This document shows positions 1 through 12,559 of a stretch of DNA of 64,000 bases, in pieces; the stretch's first letter is position 1; every line of letters begins with the position of its first letter. Position numbers and translations under genes: made by a program. This DNA comes from Riptortus pedestris (Eukaryota > Arthropoda > Insecta > Hemiptera > Alydidae). The stretch spans positions 83,928,501 through 83,992,500 of the forward strand of contig CM032229.1 of NCBI GenBank assembly GCA_019009955.1, read 5' to 3'. A model generated the notes under the pieces. That model was not told the origin of the DNA. It saw only the letters and a list, made by a program, of their open reading frames with translations, and made no database searches.

Positions 1-3000
1 CTCTATCACCTATCTGTTCCAACCACTGGGTCAGGAGTTATCTGTTAGTATTTTTAAGAGTCTTATTTACTCCTCTGTGGGAAGCCTCATACTTATCGTT
101 GTTAGCTTTTTCTCTTCGTTTGGACTCAATTTTATGTTGTTTCTTTTTTCATATAGTCTTGCAGCTCTGGAAACCAGTTGTGAGGCTGACAGTTTTCATG
201 TTCTCCGATAATCAGAGGGGCTGCAACTTTCGTTCAGTCTTTCCAATTCGTGATTGATCGGGAAGGGATCTACTGGAACTCAAACCTAATACAAATTACC
301 ACAGAGATATGATCAAAGATTCCACTAAAATAATATTATGGGAACCTTTCAGCATTTTCATAACTCATTTAAAAGTGAGATTCACTCCAACTTTTGACAA
401 TCATATGCTTCGAATCTAATAAGTGTGATATTCTATCCTATAGAATGATTCGAGTTTCAACTCGATCAAAAAAGATTTTTCAACAATGGACGTTACACCT
501 TAGTTTCCTTAACACGCTCTCAGTATTGTAAATGCTGGTTAGGATTTATTTCCATTTTATTCACACTAGTGAATGATCAGAATCATAGACAACTCTCAAG
601 CTCATTGTTGTCAGAATTATCTCAGTTATACTTATTTGTAGAGTAATGAAGTAATACAATTGACCAAAATATTTGTAAGCATCGAATTGTATTCAACTGC
701 AATGCATAAAATGTGTAGAAATGCCTTCCATTATTGCTGCTTATGTCACAAAGACTATTAAGCAGCAACTGACGTTCTCCGGATCATAGAGCTTAAATAT
801 TCTGCCTAACGTCAAGTCACAATTATAATAACAATAACATACGAACTGTAATAGGTCACATAAGTCATCTTCTCGTTCTCCAGATCCTCAATACAGTTAT
901 GATCATCGATCAAAAGACTCTTTATTCTTATGTCTATAATTGTAACAGGATTGAACATACCCTTTAGACGATTCTTCCTGTGTTACTGAATACATTCTTT
1001 CCTCAGTAAGAAATGGAGAACCAATCATCAGCGATTTAAATAGGTAACGACTCCTCTTTGAATAGATATTAATTAATACATGAGCCTACAACTATTTAAC
1101 AAACATTTACGTTGTTATACGTTTGTGTATATATGTGTGTATAAATTCCGAGCTTTGATAAGTAGGTGGTTCGCACCTCGAATATAGCTAGTCCGTAATT
1201 TAATTGATTATGAGTGTTGATCACGAGAAATTCTTCGTAATTAAACTCAATTCTTCGTAATAAAAATGACACTTTTAATAACTAGATCTAAAGCTATAAA
1301 ATATTACTTTCTCCCTGTACTTACAGGTCGCTGAGTGATTCTCGATATGGCTGCAGGGAGTCGTTCCTGAGGACTTTTATGCCAGAACGCTGTATAGATC
1401 TGTAACAAAATTAATATATAATTAAGAAGTATACTGCCATTAAACGGATTTGATTTTGTGTAACTTAGAAAATAGTTTAAACCTAGACTAAGAAAAAATA
1501 TTATTACTTTAAGATTTTAATTCTCTATACGATGGGCTGGAGAAATAAAGAGAGATGATTCCATTTTTTATCATATGCAACAATGAATCATAAGAGTTTC
1601 AATACAATTATCAGACGGGAAATAAAGAAATGAAATCCATCTAAAAAATGAAATAGAAATAAATAAGCCTGGGAGAATAAACGAGACTAGCCCAAGTGAA
1701 ACTTTGAAATAATGGATTCCAGTACAAAGAGAGAAAATAGATCTCGTCTCATCCTGTGGTAGTGCAATTTATGACTATAACGTAACATTATTTTCATTCT
1801 TTTGACCCAACATTGAATTTATTAGACAATTTACGATTTTATGTTCTGAGTAAAATAATAGGGAAAAATGGGATATTGCTATAAATGGAAACGAAGAAAG
1901 GTAAGAAGAGGATGGCTACTCTTCTCTGGCCTGAAATGATGACAAAAAGTGTTGTCAAAGATAAGAACTTAAAACCTATAAACTATAAATAAAATTAAAA
2001 ACACAAAACAAAAACAAATTACAGATAGGAAAACTATATTAACGTATCACAGCGGGGGGGGGATGGACACCAGAGGAACTGTATTACAAAAGACAACTAA
2101 AAACTAGGCTATAACATGTCCACCATTAAATATGAACTGCTCTATGAGAAAAAGAAGGGGAAGAGATTAAATACGGCTGAAGGGTATTTATCCTTATCAA
2201 TTGGTTCCTCTACCATCCATAAATACACAACCTTACGACGGAAATCTTAGGAGCCTTTAATTGCCGAATAAAGGTTTTTTGAAATCTTAACAAACAATAT
2301 ACCTCAATGATCTTCATAGTTTTATTCTTATTACCGACAATAAACTTATCTTCTTATAGAAGACAAAGAGGATTAATATTTGTTTGGCATAATATCCGTT
2401 TGTCGTTCAGCTTTGCAGAAAAAAACTGAAAAACAAGGAATTTCAAGTAATGCAATTATTAGTATTCAAGAAAGTATTATATCGTGCATGAAATCATGAA
2501 ACATAAGTTGATGTGGTAAAATAAAAAAATACTGTTCACATTTCGTTAAATTTATTTGATTCCAAAGTGATACATCTCCAATGCAAGCCAAAGAACATAA
2601 TTTAGAGATATTTGAATGATAAACAAAAAAAGCCCTGTACCATTTTCGTGTCTCTAGTATGTTTTTTTATATAAAATATTTATTTTCAGCCTCCACTAAA
2701 CCCCACCCCATTAGTCGATTTCTATTAAAAAAGTATGCACACAACAAAACGTACAAACAATGCCAAATATAAAAGTTCAACCGTCTAAGGCTATTCGCTT
2801 TTTACTTATACGAGACACGTACAAACGTCATGTCGACTAGTAAAAATGGGCTCAGTGAAAGTGTAGTCGAATAATTCCATTGAAATCAGAAAACTGAAAA
2901 TTTTCGAGATTACTTATTTTTCTTCATAGAAAGAAGTAAAAAGAATGGAGTGCTTAAATGTTTGAAAGAAAACTTTAGTGCCCTGAAATTGAAGATTGAA

Positions 3001-4115
3001 AGCCCAACAACAATCGGAACTAAATAATATTTTTTTAAAAATGACGGACTGTTTCAAATGAAATATAAAAAAAAAAAAAAAACTTCGGGGTTACTGAGTT
3101 CCATATTCTTTGAAATATTATCATGAAAAATTCTAAAATAATTTTAAACCCCGCTTTACTGTTATTTTTCAAGCCCCACACATATCATATCTGTTAAATG
3201 AACACTATGTTAAAGAAACTGTAAATTGTCTGGCAAGAACAAGACACCTAAAATCGTGGTTAAATATAATACAAGTTCACATCCATGTGTAACTATGAGT
3301 CACGAAATTGAAACAGGATATTTAAAATAAGTTTGACGATAATTACTGAAAACTTTTATTAATGGAACCTAAGCAATATTCCTGTATATATAGTTTACAA
3401 TGCAATAGCTGCGTGAGTTGATTTTCTGAGTTAGGAATAACAAACTTCTAGGACTTAGGTTAAGATGCCGCACTTCGTACTTTGAACTTGTAACTTTATT
3501 CAAGCCGTTAGCTGAAGTTGATAATAGTTCCTAATGACATCTGGTAGCCGGCTCGTTTGCTTGGATTCACTCAAACTTTTCTTATTAAATGGTGGGCAGG
3601 TTAAAATTTGATTAAAGTAATACCCATGAAGTTCGCTCCAACTCCATTAATTCGCCAGCAATTTTCTTGTATTATGTCCTACTTCATTCAGCTACTGATT
3701 ACTTAAAAAGTAGAGTGAAATTAAATGTATCTATTCCGTTAATAAATAACATTTTATGTGCAATTATATTGGTTTAGTGTAAAATTATGCTTCCAAAGAT
3801 AACGAGCTTCACCTTAAATCAATATCCCCACCTATAACCCAGCCGGAGACTAACAATCTATGAAGAAATATTATTGATACTGGGAAATACTTTGCTTGTT
3901 TTTAATACTGTAATCCAACATAGTTCCTAGTATTAATCACGTCCTCATCACAATGATCAGACCTAGCCTAGGCTGAGGTATTTTGAGTTCGGTTATTTAC
4001 ATAAGATGGAATTATATTGTACTTAGTAATTTCCACTCTTTTCTCTCAAAAACTACTTGCTAAGAATCTCGTTATCCCATCTCAGTAATGATCAACCTCT
4101 TACCCTGTGTCCTTC
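1..4115. other. AT-rich DNA, nothing recognised
   Basis: I see no coding frame, RNA gene or recognisable transposon here. There are only short homopolymers, such as an A-run near 3068 and a G-run near 2054. Confidence 0.5.
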
Positions 4116-4119
4116 TCTT

Positions 4120-4400
4120 GGAGACCAATCAATCACAGGCTACCACCCAGATTAATGGCTAGAAAGTAGAATTTCCTCTTGTTTATTTTAAACCCCCGGG
4201 TCATGCTTATGTCTAATTCTCCGAGCATGTCCTCCAATTCTGGGATATTTCTACTTAAGAGAACTAAGTCGCTTGCAAAGGCCAGGTAGATCAGTTTCCC
4301 TATTTTGATCCCATGGTTCTGCCATGGAAGTCATCCATTTGGTCTGGAGGAGTCCTACGAAGCTCTCGCCTGAAAGTATATCTCCTTGCCGGACTTCTCT
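4120..4400 (-). pseudogene. LINE reverse-transcriptase fragment, decayed
   Basis: Read on the minus strand, the segment starts with VRQGDILS, the RT motif upstream of the catalytic box (usually VRQGDPLS). After a frame change it continues with the residues around the catalytic box, IGKLIYLAFASDLVLLSRN, then PELEDMLGEL and a Lys-rich stretch like the thumb-side region of non-LTR RTs. In LINEs the box is normally F/YADD; here it reads FASD, so a catalytic aspartate is lost. About 90 codons remain. The RT similarity stops where a T-rich stretch begins at about 4400, so the 5' part is absent. I infer a dead, 5'-truncated RT fragment. The clade (RTE, Jockey or similar) cannot be fixed. No tail or target duplication was found. 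Confidence 0.65.
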
Positions 4401-5398
4401 TTTTATTTATTTTATTAAATGTTTAAAAAACGCATAATATTAATCGTAAAAAATGTTTTTCATTTACTTTAACAAAAATATTCAAATGTTAAGTCAAGTA
4501 TAATTAATTTCCTAAAAAAATACTTAAGTTGTACACTTAAATAATCTTTGGTTGTAATGTATTTCAAATCCACTAGAGTACATGTTCTAAAACTATCCTC
4601 TCGGCTCAGGAACTATACTATTAATTGTGTTAAAATTAATAACACAGTAAGTTTTTAAGTTGGATTTATGACGATCCACTATTTTTTATTAGAGATATAG
4701 AGAACTGTTGATGGTATTTGATTCAACCGAAGAGCAATATTAGATTTTTTTAATACTACTTTTAAGCAAATAGAAAATGAATTCTATTTTATATGTAATT
4801 TATGCAAAACAAAATTAGTCATTTAGTTTGTAGTTGTTTTTTTGCCATTAGAATTTTCCAGCTACATTTTGTTTTCTTTTATGCCAGATAATTCAATTTT
4901 ATTTTTGCAGTGGAATTTTTAAGTGTTTCTATGGTACGTCAATAGATTCACATTTACATCAAATAAATAACTATTCGCGAGGGACGAAGCTTCCATTCGT
5001 ACGTATTCTCTATCATCTAGCAAATAATTATAATTGCATAAAGTATAAATATCCTCAGGTTTTACATCCTTAACAATTCTTATACATCTAAATTAGAAAG
5101 TTTTTTTGTGGAAAAAAAGATACATAATGAAATTTCATAAACATAAGAATTTAGTTTGTCTTCAAATTGTAAATAAACCTTTTGATCTCCATAACCTATA
5201 GTTTAGAATAAATAAACCAAAATAATTTCCATTTTTATATATTAGAATAATGAATGTTAGTTTCTCAGTTTTAGACTTTTCAATGGTGAATAGATTTATT
5301 CTAAGTATTAGGTACTTTGGGGGCACTAACCTTTAATGAATATTATTATGCCTTACTTCTTGCGATTTCTGCTTTTTATTTATTAATTTTTTTTGGGG
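4401..5398. other. AT-rich DNA, nothing recognised
   Basis: Low-complexity AT-rich sequence. A G-run directly precedes the SINE at the right edge. Confidence 0.4.
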
Positions 5399-5625
5399 GG
5401 GGCTCAGGTTAGCCATGCGAGTAAAAGCGTTGACCTTTATCTCACATGGTAAACCTAGAGTGACGAGTTCGATTCTTGCCTGGGCAAATGAAATTATTTA
5501 GTGACAAAATTCATTAAATAACATCCTAAAATCACACCCTGGCTAGAAAAGGGTGGTAACCTGTAGATAACCCGTCCCAATTAGCCTAAGTTGCAAAAAG
5601 TGGACGTTAATTAATAATAATAATA
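5399..5625 (+). mobile_element. tRNA-derived SINE, near full length (copy 1)
   Basis: The head contains an A-box-like segment (GGTTAGCCATGCGAGTAAAAG) and a B box (GAGTTCGATTC), the internal RNA polymerase III promoter of tRNAs. The tRNA-unrelated body has the motif CACCCTGGCTAGAAAAGGGT, then CTGTAGATAACCCGTCCCAA. It ends with TTGCAAAAAGTGGACGTTAA followed by an (AAT)n tail. The same layout recurs eight more times in the window, which shows an interspersed family. A tRNA-Leu or tRNA-Ser type ancestor is a guess. Confidence 0.85.
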
Positions 5626-5703
5626 TTTATTAATTTTATTTATTCTCTTGCTTTTTTATTTCTCCCGTATATATGTCACCGTGAAAGACCGGAATCACAG
5701 GAG

Positions 5704-5782
5704 GTCGACATTCACCTGTGAATGTCAACAAACACCAAATACCCTCACCAAAGTATGTCGACATTCACAGGTGAGTGTTGAC
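5704..5782. repeat. Pair of near-palindromic 26-mers in inverted arrangement
   Basis: Positions 5704-5729 and 5757-5782 each begin GTCGACATTCAC and are nearly self-complementary (GACATTCAC against GTGAATGTC). The second is close to the reverse complement of the first. The two can pair with each other or fold separately. Confidence 0.75.
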
Positions 5783-6330
5783 ATTCTCCAGATTTTGGTG
5801 TTTCACCGTAACATATACATTCATTTACATTACTTTCATTACCCTTCATACACAATATCTTTCGCTGCATATAAACTGGTATACCAATGAACTGTTTCTG
5901 GAATCAATGTATTCCACTGTTCATTTCTCTTCCTTTGATTTTTTTTTCTTTTTCTGTTTGCTTTTTTGAGGAATCAATAAAAAAGTTATTATAATGTTTT
6001 ATTAAAAGTTTATTTATAATCATTTAAAAAATATAGCCAACCGTCCATGCAATTATACATATTCAAGGGGTTTACAGCCGCATTTCACTACTTTAAATAA
6101 ATCTAAATGGAACTCAGTATTTTCAGTTTTTGTAGGAGTACGAAAATATATACTATTCCTTATCGGCTAGAGTTTTTAAATAGGTCAAAACAAAAAGGTT
6201 AAAAATGTCCATTTATATGCGTTGTATAGATATGTGACATAATTTGAAGGTATTTTCTTTGTTCAAAATAGGAGTGCATAGGTTTAAAAATTAGTAATTT
6301 CCTTCCTTGGTTCATCATACCCCTAGTTCT
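5783..6330. other. AT-rich DNA, nothing recognised
   Basis: No coding or transposon signal seen. Confidence 0.4.
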
Positions 6331-6331
6331 C

Positions 6332-6362
<31 letters not shown>

Positions 6363-6378
6363 AACACACATATACAAA

Positions 6379-6430
<52 letters not shown>

Positions 6431-6439
6431 TGTGTGTGC
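6331..6439. repeat. Compound (AT)n/(GT)n microsatellite
   Basis: An (AT)n run is followed by a short spacer and a (GT)n run from about 6382. It creates artificial His/Thr-rich frames on the minus strand. Confidence 0.95.
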
Positions 6440-7137
6440 ACTAATAGCGAATTTCCTTCTATAGAGTTCTCACCGAATTTTTCAGACGACCTACCACGAC
6501 CCGGATTACTAATTGCTTAGGTTAGAGATCAAAGAGCGCGTGTGAGCACTGGAGGAGTGGGGCTATAAACAGTTTATATTGGCTACACGCTAGTTCCAAT
6601 ATTAGATCCGCTTTGTTCAATGAATGCACGCTGCGCCGAGCAAAGCTCTTGGGGAAATTTCAAACAAACCACCATGAAATAATGCTGGAATGCCTTTATT
6701 GAGGAAGAATCTATAAATCTCTATTCGAAAAACAATAAATTGAACAATTAAATGTGGTATGTCTTTTTTACTCATTTCTCTTTGTATTCAGGCTACTTTC
6801 ATTCGAAGGAAATTAATAATTTAAGTAATATCTTTGGGGACTTTTAGTAACTGAGAAATTAAGGATACCTATATCAGGTAATCTAGCAAATTTCTTCATG
6901 CATTAAAATCCTTCTAATATTTAGAAGAAGAATCAGTTAATTGTAAAGTTTCATGTATAAATTCAGAATAATGAGAATGTTCAATGATGTTTAAATTTTT
7001 AAGTGGAGTGTAAAATATAAATAACCTGACCATTAAGAGCAGTCCAATATTAGGCATGTAAGGAACATAAAAAGGAAAGTATAAATAACTCCCTTTTAAA
7101 AGTATTATGATCCTTTGCAGTACATCTTTAATATACA
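6440..7137. other. AT-rich DNA, nothing recognised
   Basis: No recognisable gene or repeat. Confidence 0.4.
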
Positions 7138-7343
7138 TGAACTTTAAGGATGGTAAACCTAGAGTGGCGAGTTCGATTCTTGCCTGGGCAAAGGAAATTA
7201 TTTAGTGACGAAATTCATTAAATAACATCCTAAAATCCCACCCTGGCTAGAAAAGGGTGGCAACCTGTAGATAACCCGTCCCAATTAGCCTGAGTTGCAA
7301 AAAGTGGACGTTAATAAATAATAATAATAATGAACTTTAAGGA
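7138..7343 (+). mobile_element. 5'-truncated SINE with 13-bp target duplication (copy 2)
   Basis: The SINE body runs 7151-7330. It starts inside the tRNA-like head, just before the B box (GAGTTCGATTC), and ends with an (AAT)n tail. It is flanked by the perfect direct repeat TGAACTTTAAGGA at 7138-7150 and 7331-7343. A 5' truncation, a 3' tail and a 13-bp duplication are the hallmark of LINE-machinery retroposition. The intact duplication suggests a comparatively recent insertion. Confidence 0.92.
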
Positions 7344-7446
7344 ATGGTATTTTGTTACTTAGGAGTATTGGAATGTCAGGTCTCAAGTAAAAATGCAATA
7401 GATGTTGTAGAGCACACAAACTTCTTGCAATAAATGCCTGTTGGTT

Positions 7447-7626
7447 GGCCTCAGGTTGGCCGTGCGAGTTAAGGCGTTGGTCTTAATCTCGCGTGGCAGA
7501 CCAAGGGTGGCGGGTTCGATTCCCGCCCAGGGCAGTAGAAATTTATTTAGTGACGGACTCATTAAATAAACTCCTTAGTCCCACCCTGGCTAGAAGAGGG
7601 TGGTAACCTGTAGATAACCCGTCCCG
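7447..7626 (+). mobile_element. tRNA-derived SINE (copy 3), best-preserved head
   Basis: The head reads TGGCCGTGCGAGTTAAGGCG (A-box region) and GGCGGGTTCGATTCCCGCCC (a perfect B box within a T-arm-like stem). The body has the CCACCCTGGCTAGAAGAGGG hairpin and CTGTAGATAACCCGTCCC. It then leaves the family consensus, lacking the GTGGACGTTAA end. It is not a functional tRNA gene, because no acceptor or anticodon stem pairs over the whole head. Confidence 0.85.
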
Positions 7627-7689
7627 AATTCAAGTCCTCCAAGCATGGGCAGCGCCCCACTCAGTACAATGCTAACCTCCTAGAGTAGG

Positions 7690-9147
7690 ACATACTAGTC
7701 ATCTCAGATCACATTATATTCTCCATTTTTATGTAAAATCCGATGAGTGGTTCATCTTCTTGGTACAAGTGATAGATATTTAAGAAATTTGTCAAATATC
7801 TAAAATGAGTACAACTTCAATAACCCATGTTATTTATGAAATTTGGCTAATATTGATATTTTAAAACTGATTTTTGTTTACATGATTTTGTATGATTCAT
7901 AAGTCAAAGTATCCATCCCACCAACACATTCATTTTGATAAAGAATTAGTAATATTTAATTAAAGTCCGTCCAATTATTATTTGCCGTTAATTAATGAGA
8001 CAAATAAAAACCTGTTTTCAGTGAATTAAACACTAATTACCTTAAAAAAACATTTAAAACAAATTTCCCAACAAAAACAGTACAGAGGATATCTCAACAT
8101 TCCACTCACTTTTTTATTGGACTTAAAAAAATTCCCTCTAAAAGAAATTCTTGTATCTGTTTTTATATGTTGCCAGAAAATCTATGCTCTCAATTTTTTT
8201 CTGTTAAATGAATGAATCTTCTCATAAAAAAAAGAAAAGCCTGGAAAGTATATTTTAGTACAAATATTTACGCAAATAGAACTTATTTTTCACAATTTTT
8301 ACTTATAATAATGTGTCAATACCCTAGTGGGAAAACACTATACGTTTTCTCTAAATTACTTCGTCTCTCAATTTCACATATTCCTTCAGACACTAGAATG
8401 ATATGTACGCCTCAATTATGAAACAAATAAGGAGATGCACTGCAAAATTACACAACAACAAAGAAATTGGAATGAGTGCTTTTATGTAGACACAACTGTG
8501 TCCAAATCATCAGAGAGCATGAGTTTAGCAATTTTAAAGTATGATGTGTAGAGATACCAATATCATTTATAATTCTATTCTGATATATTGTAAGACTTTC
8601 GATATTAGTGTGTAGGAAAAAGAAATAATAAAAATGTTTTCCAATCTTTCCAATCTCTTAGTTGTATTGTTCGACGGTAAGAAATCCCAACACACACAAC
8701 AAGAAGGCATTTTAATATGCCACAATTATAAGCAATATAAAATTAATAACGTTAACTGTTCACAAACACGACAAAAAACAGAAAACATTTTGCATAATTA
8801 CTCATTATACTATTCTCTTCCAATGGAAAATAGCACAATCAATGTAATGTAATGAATTATATTTATCATCTGAACTGATTAAAATTAAGCTGATGGCAGT
8901 GGGAATTATCCAGGCTGATTAATTATTTAAATACATGAATAATACCAGAAAACATTCTGCTAGGGATTAAGTTATTAATTACGGTAATTTGCTTCATTCG
9001 GAATTATTTGAATGGTAATTTAAATCGGATTGATTGTATGGACAGATGAAACTTCCTACCTCTTCCTGAATGGTGGATATTTCATTAGGTGTATTCATGC
9101 TTCAGTTAAAATCTCCGTGCTGAATACTATTTATATTTTTAATATGA
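7690..9147. other. AT-rich DNA, nothing recognised
   Basis: Several short frames occur (for example 8212-8421 and 8634-8852), but their composition matches the AT-rich background and I do not treat them as genes. Confidence 0.4.
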
Positions 9148-9275
9148 TGCTCAGATTAGTTAAGGAGATGGTAAAACTAGAGTCGTGGGTTTGATTCCCG
9201 TGTCCGAAATATGATAACTTTACTGAATAAAACCTTAGTCTAATCTTTGCAAGAAAAGGGTGGTAATATGTAAGT
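9148..9275 (+). mobile_element. Diverged SINE remnant (copy 4)
   Basis: GCTCAGATTAGTTAAGG, then GTGGGTTTGATTCCCGTGTCC (B box), then ACTGAATAAAACCTTAGTC and AAGAAAAGGGTGGTAAT match the family with many substitutions. The 3' half is missing where the 47-bp tandem array begins. Confidence 0.7.
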
Positions 9276-9291
9276 ACGTTATGCGTTACGA

Positions 9292-10170
9292 TTATAATCG
9301 GAAGTCCAAAATAATCCGGAATAAGTCTGGGAGTGCTATCATAATAGAAAATTGGAAATAATCCAGAATAAGTATGGAAGTGCAATTATAATCGGAAGTC
9401 CGAAATAATCCGGAATAAGTCTGGAAGTGCAATTATAATCGGAAGTCCGAAATAATCCGGAATAAGTCTGGATGTGCTATCATAATAGGAAATTGGAAAT
9501 AATCCAGAATAAGTATGGAAGTGCAATTATAATCGGAAGTCCGAAATAATCCGGAATAAGTCTGGATGTGCTATCATAATAGGAAATTGGAAATAATCCA
9601 GAATAAGTATGGAATGGCAATTATAATCGGAAGTCCGAAATAATCCGGAATAAGTCTGGAAGTGCAATTATAATCGGAAGTCCGAAATAATCCGGAATAA
9701 GTCTGGATGTGCTATCATAATAGGAAATTGGAAATAATCCAGAATAAGTATGGAAGTGCAATTATAATCAGAAGTCCGAAATAATCCGGAATAATTCAGG
9801 AAATGTGATAATAATTGGAAGTCCGAAATAATCCGGAATAAGTCCGGAAGTGCAATCATAATAAGAAATCGGAAATAATCTGGAATAAGTATGGAAGCTC
9901 AATTATAATTGGAAGTCCGAAATAATCCAGAAGTACGATCATAATAGGAAATAGGAAATTATCCGGAATAAGTATGGAAGCTCAATTATAATCGGAAGTC
10001 CGAAATAATCCGATATAAGGTCGGAACTGTAATAATAACCTGAAGGCCGAGATAATCCCAAATAAGTCCGGAAGTGCGAACATAATAGGAAATTGGATAT
10101 AATCCGGAATAAGTATGGAAGTGCAATTATAATCGGAAGTCCGAAATAATCCGGAAGTGTGATTTTAATC
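9292..10170. repeat. 47-bp minisatellite with two alternating unit types
   Basis: The array has roughly 18-19 units built on GGAAGTCCGAAATAATCCGG followed by AATAAGTCTGGAAGTGCAAT and TATAATC. Type A carries AAGTCCGAAATAATCC and type B carries AAATTGGAAATAATCCAG. In the left half A and B often alternate, giving a dimeric higher-order unit. Units become irregular and more diverged toward the right end. Minus-strand frames through it encode a repeating peptide as a by-product only. Confidence 0.93.
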
Positions 10171-10175
10171 AGACT

Positions 10176-10840
10176 TTTTTTTTATTCCAATTGTAACGAG
10201 CAATCCTAAAAATTAGTACCCAATTAATAAATTATTATAATACAAAATGGATAGTGGTAACAACAACACTGAAAAAAAAACAATAATTGGTAAACACAAC
10301 TGGCTAGGCAGGATTATATTTATATATTTATTTTATTTATATTTATATGCCTGGCAAAGCTAACTAATTTATCCCACCCAAATACCAGTTAATCTGGCAA
10401 GGTCTCCTTTGTCGATTATCTGTCAGCTTTCTACACTTCAAATTACTGTTATTTAACAACAATATCATTTTTAATATCACAGATTTTATCAGGTTTGCCA
10501 CACGACATCTGATATCTGGTCAATGGGCTATCAGTGGTACTCAATCAAACACTATTCTACTGCTTCAGATATTATTCGTAGCGATATTCTCTCTCCTACC
10601 AGTTGTGCTCTCCTGCTTTGTTTGTTGATAACTCACAAAGCGATAACTGCATATATTGCCAAATGAATAATGATTTCAGTATTTAATTCTTAAGGGAAGT
10701 CCGCTTCCGGGACACTTCTCAAGAGACAATTATCCATACATTTCTTAAATGGCCGTCTATTCAATGTTATAATTTCTTAAAAGAGGTTCACTAAAATATG
10801 AGTATGTACATTGTGACACTGGCTCACACACTTGCACACA

Positions 10841-10886
<46 letters not shown>

Positions 10887-11728
10887 CTGTTGCTTGTAGT
10901 GTATATGCCACATATTTTTGGATGGTAGTACCAGAGACTCTCCTTGTTTTTCGTAATGAATCGAAGTGAAATAGTGCGGTTTATGTATATTTTTTTTTTA
11001 AATTTCTTACTGGTTACTAATATAAAGAGCAAAATACTTTAAGAGTGCCTATCTTTTATTTGAATTATAAACAATAAAAAATCAAAAACGATTTATGAAT
11101 TGTTATATGCTTTTACGAACACATTTTATCCCCAATGCATTATTTCTGCGAATTATGCCATATTTGAACTGAAATGTCTGACTTATGATCAATTATTTAT
11201 CCATTCATGCATACATGGTCATTGAAGAAGATTGCCTAATCCCCTAGATGGGTAGGCTGATACATGCCTTGAATGCATCATCCAGCTATTTAATAGCATT
11301 TTCTAACCGAGATAGAGCCAGGTTGCTATGCCAAGCACGTAGCACTGACACCATTCAGTCCACAGCCCTCTCTTCCCTAGTGTAATATTTGTATTTTATT
11401 TTTTAAAAAATGTTAACATTTTTACATGAACACCAAAACAAAACTGTATGGACAGTAAATAAATATGTTTCAGAAGGCCTTTGGCCCACTGGGGAACGGT
11501 ATACATTGATGGCCAGCAACTCTCTGAACAGCCAAACTCCAATAAATTTTTGAAATATGTTCACTCGTCTCTTTTTCACACTTATAACTAATGTTTATTG
11601 CAATACCTATAGAAACATATGATTTAGATGCAAAAATCCAGCTTCAATTAATAAGTTGAAATTATATAATAAAAACCCTACAAGGCATCTCTAATTATAT
11701 CATTTTACCACTTTAGTCCCGTTGCTAA
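10176..11728. other. AT-rich DNA with one TA microsatellite
   Basis: There is a (TA)n run at about 10844-10884. The stretch 11240-11390 is less AT-rich and may be an old repeat, but I cannot assign it. Confidence 0.4.
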
Positions 11729-11760
11729 TGTGTGTGTGTGTGTGTGTGTGTGTGTTGTGT
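11729..11760. repeat. (TG)n microsatellite
   Basis: An uninterrupted TG run. Confidence 0.95.
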
Positions 11761-11943
11761 GGGTGTATGAGTTTTCACTCACCCCAGTGTGTTTTAGGGA
11801 GTACAGAGTTTTATGTAAATAGTCACTAGTAAAAACTTATGTTTTATGTAAACCTTAATCATTTTAAATTTCTTTTATTCATTTTATACACCAATTTTAT
11901 TTTAATTATTGATTTATTTAATTAATATTTAAATATTTTATTA

Positions 11944-12557
11944 ATGATTTCTTTATTGTCCAATATCAATAGTTTTGATTTGGAGTTTTCACCTAGCTTT
12001 GAATTTTGTCTTTATTTGTTCTCTTGCTCATTTATTTTTTATCTTTGCTGTGTTCAATACTTGTTTTTTGATTCCCATTCATGCTTTTTGAGTTCCATTT
12101 TGTTTTTGAGTTCCATTTACATTTTGAGTTCTAGTTCCGTTTTTGTGTTTCATTCAGTTTTAGTGTTTAATTTCGCCTTTTGTGTTCTATTTTTTTTATT
12201 CCAGTTCTGTTTTGAGTTGCGTTCCTATTTCTTTCCCATTTCTGTTTTGATATCATCTCTGTTTTTTGTGTTTTCTCTCTGTGTTTTGATCCTTTTATGT
12301 TTTGTAAATCCTTTGTTTGTTTTGTGTTCCTTTTGTGTTCTGTGTTCCTTTTGTGTTTTGTGTTCCTTTTGCGCTTTGTGTTCCTTATCTGTTTTGTTTT
12401 CCTTTTGTGCTTTGTGTTCCATTTCTGTTTTGTTTAATTTTGTTAATTTTTTTTGTTTGTATTGTTTTTTTTGTTTTGTTTTTTAAAGTTACAAATCCTT
12501 TAGTTTAGAGCAACATCGCCGAAGCTGCGAAGCTCCAATAAATAAATAAATAAATAA
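11944..12557 (+). repeat. T-rich retroposon-like repeat with (AAAT)n tail (copy 1)
   Basis: About 500 bp of T-rich, TTTTGTGTTCC-type slipped repeats lead into GCAACATCGCCGAAGCTGCG and AAGCTCCAATAAATAAA, ending in an (AAAT)n tail. The same end (ATCGCC, then a GCGnA-like core, then GCTCC and an ATAAATAAA tail) is found in reverse at 16.1 and 46.6 kb next to A-rich blocks. A 180-residue Phe/Cys-rich frame spans the T-rich block but is explained by the repeat composition. Confidence 0.6.
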
Positions 12558-12559
12558 TG

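Noticed and set aside
7455..7535. Functional tRNA gene
   Set aside because: A and B boxes and a T-arm stem are good, but acceptor and anticodon stems do not pair and the segment continues into the SINE body shared with other copies.
9292..10170. Possible CRISPR-like array or repeat protein
   Set aside because: Units are directly adjacent with no unique spacers, and the context is eukaryotic. The repeating peptide follows from the 47-bp unit.
11944..12486. 180-codon Phe/Cys/Ser-rich frame
   Set aside because: It is composed of slipped TTTTGTGTTCC-type repeats, and the opposite strand is equally open. It is a product of simple sequence within a retroposon-like repeat.
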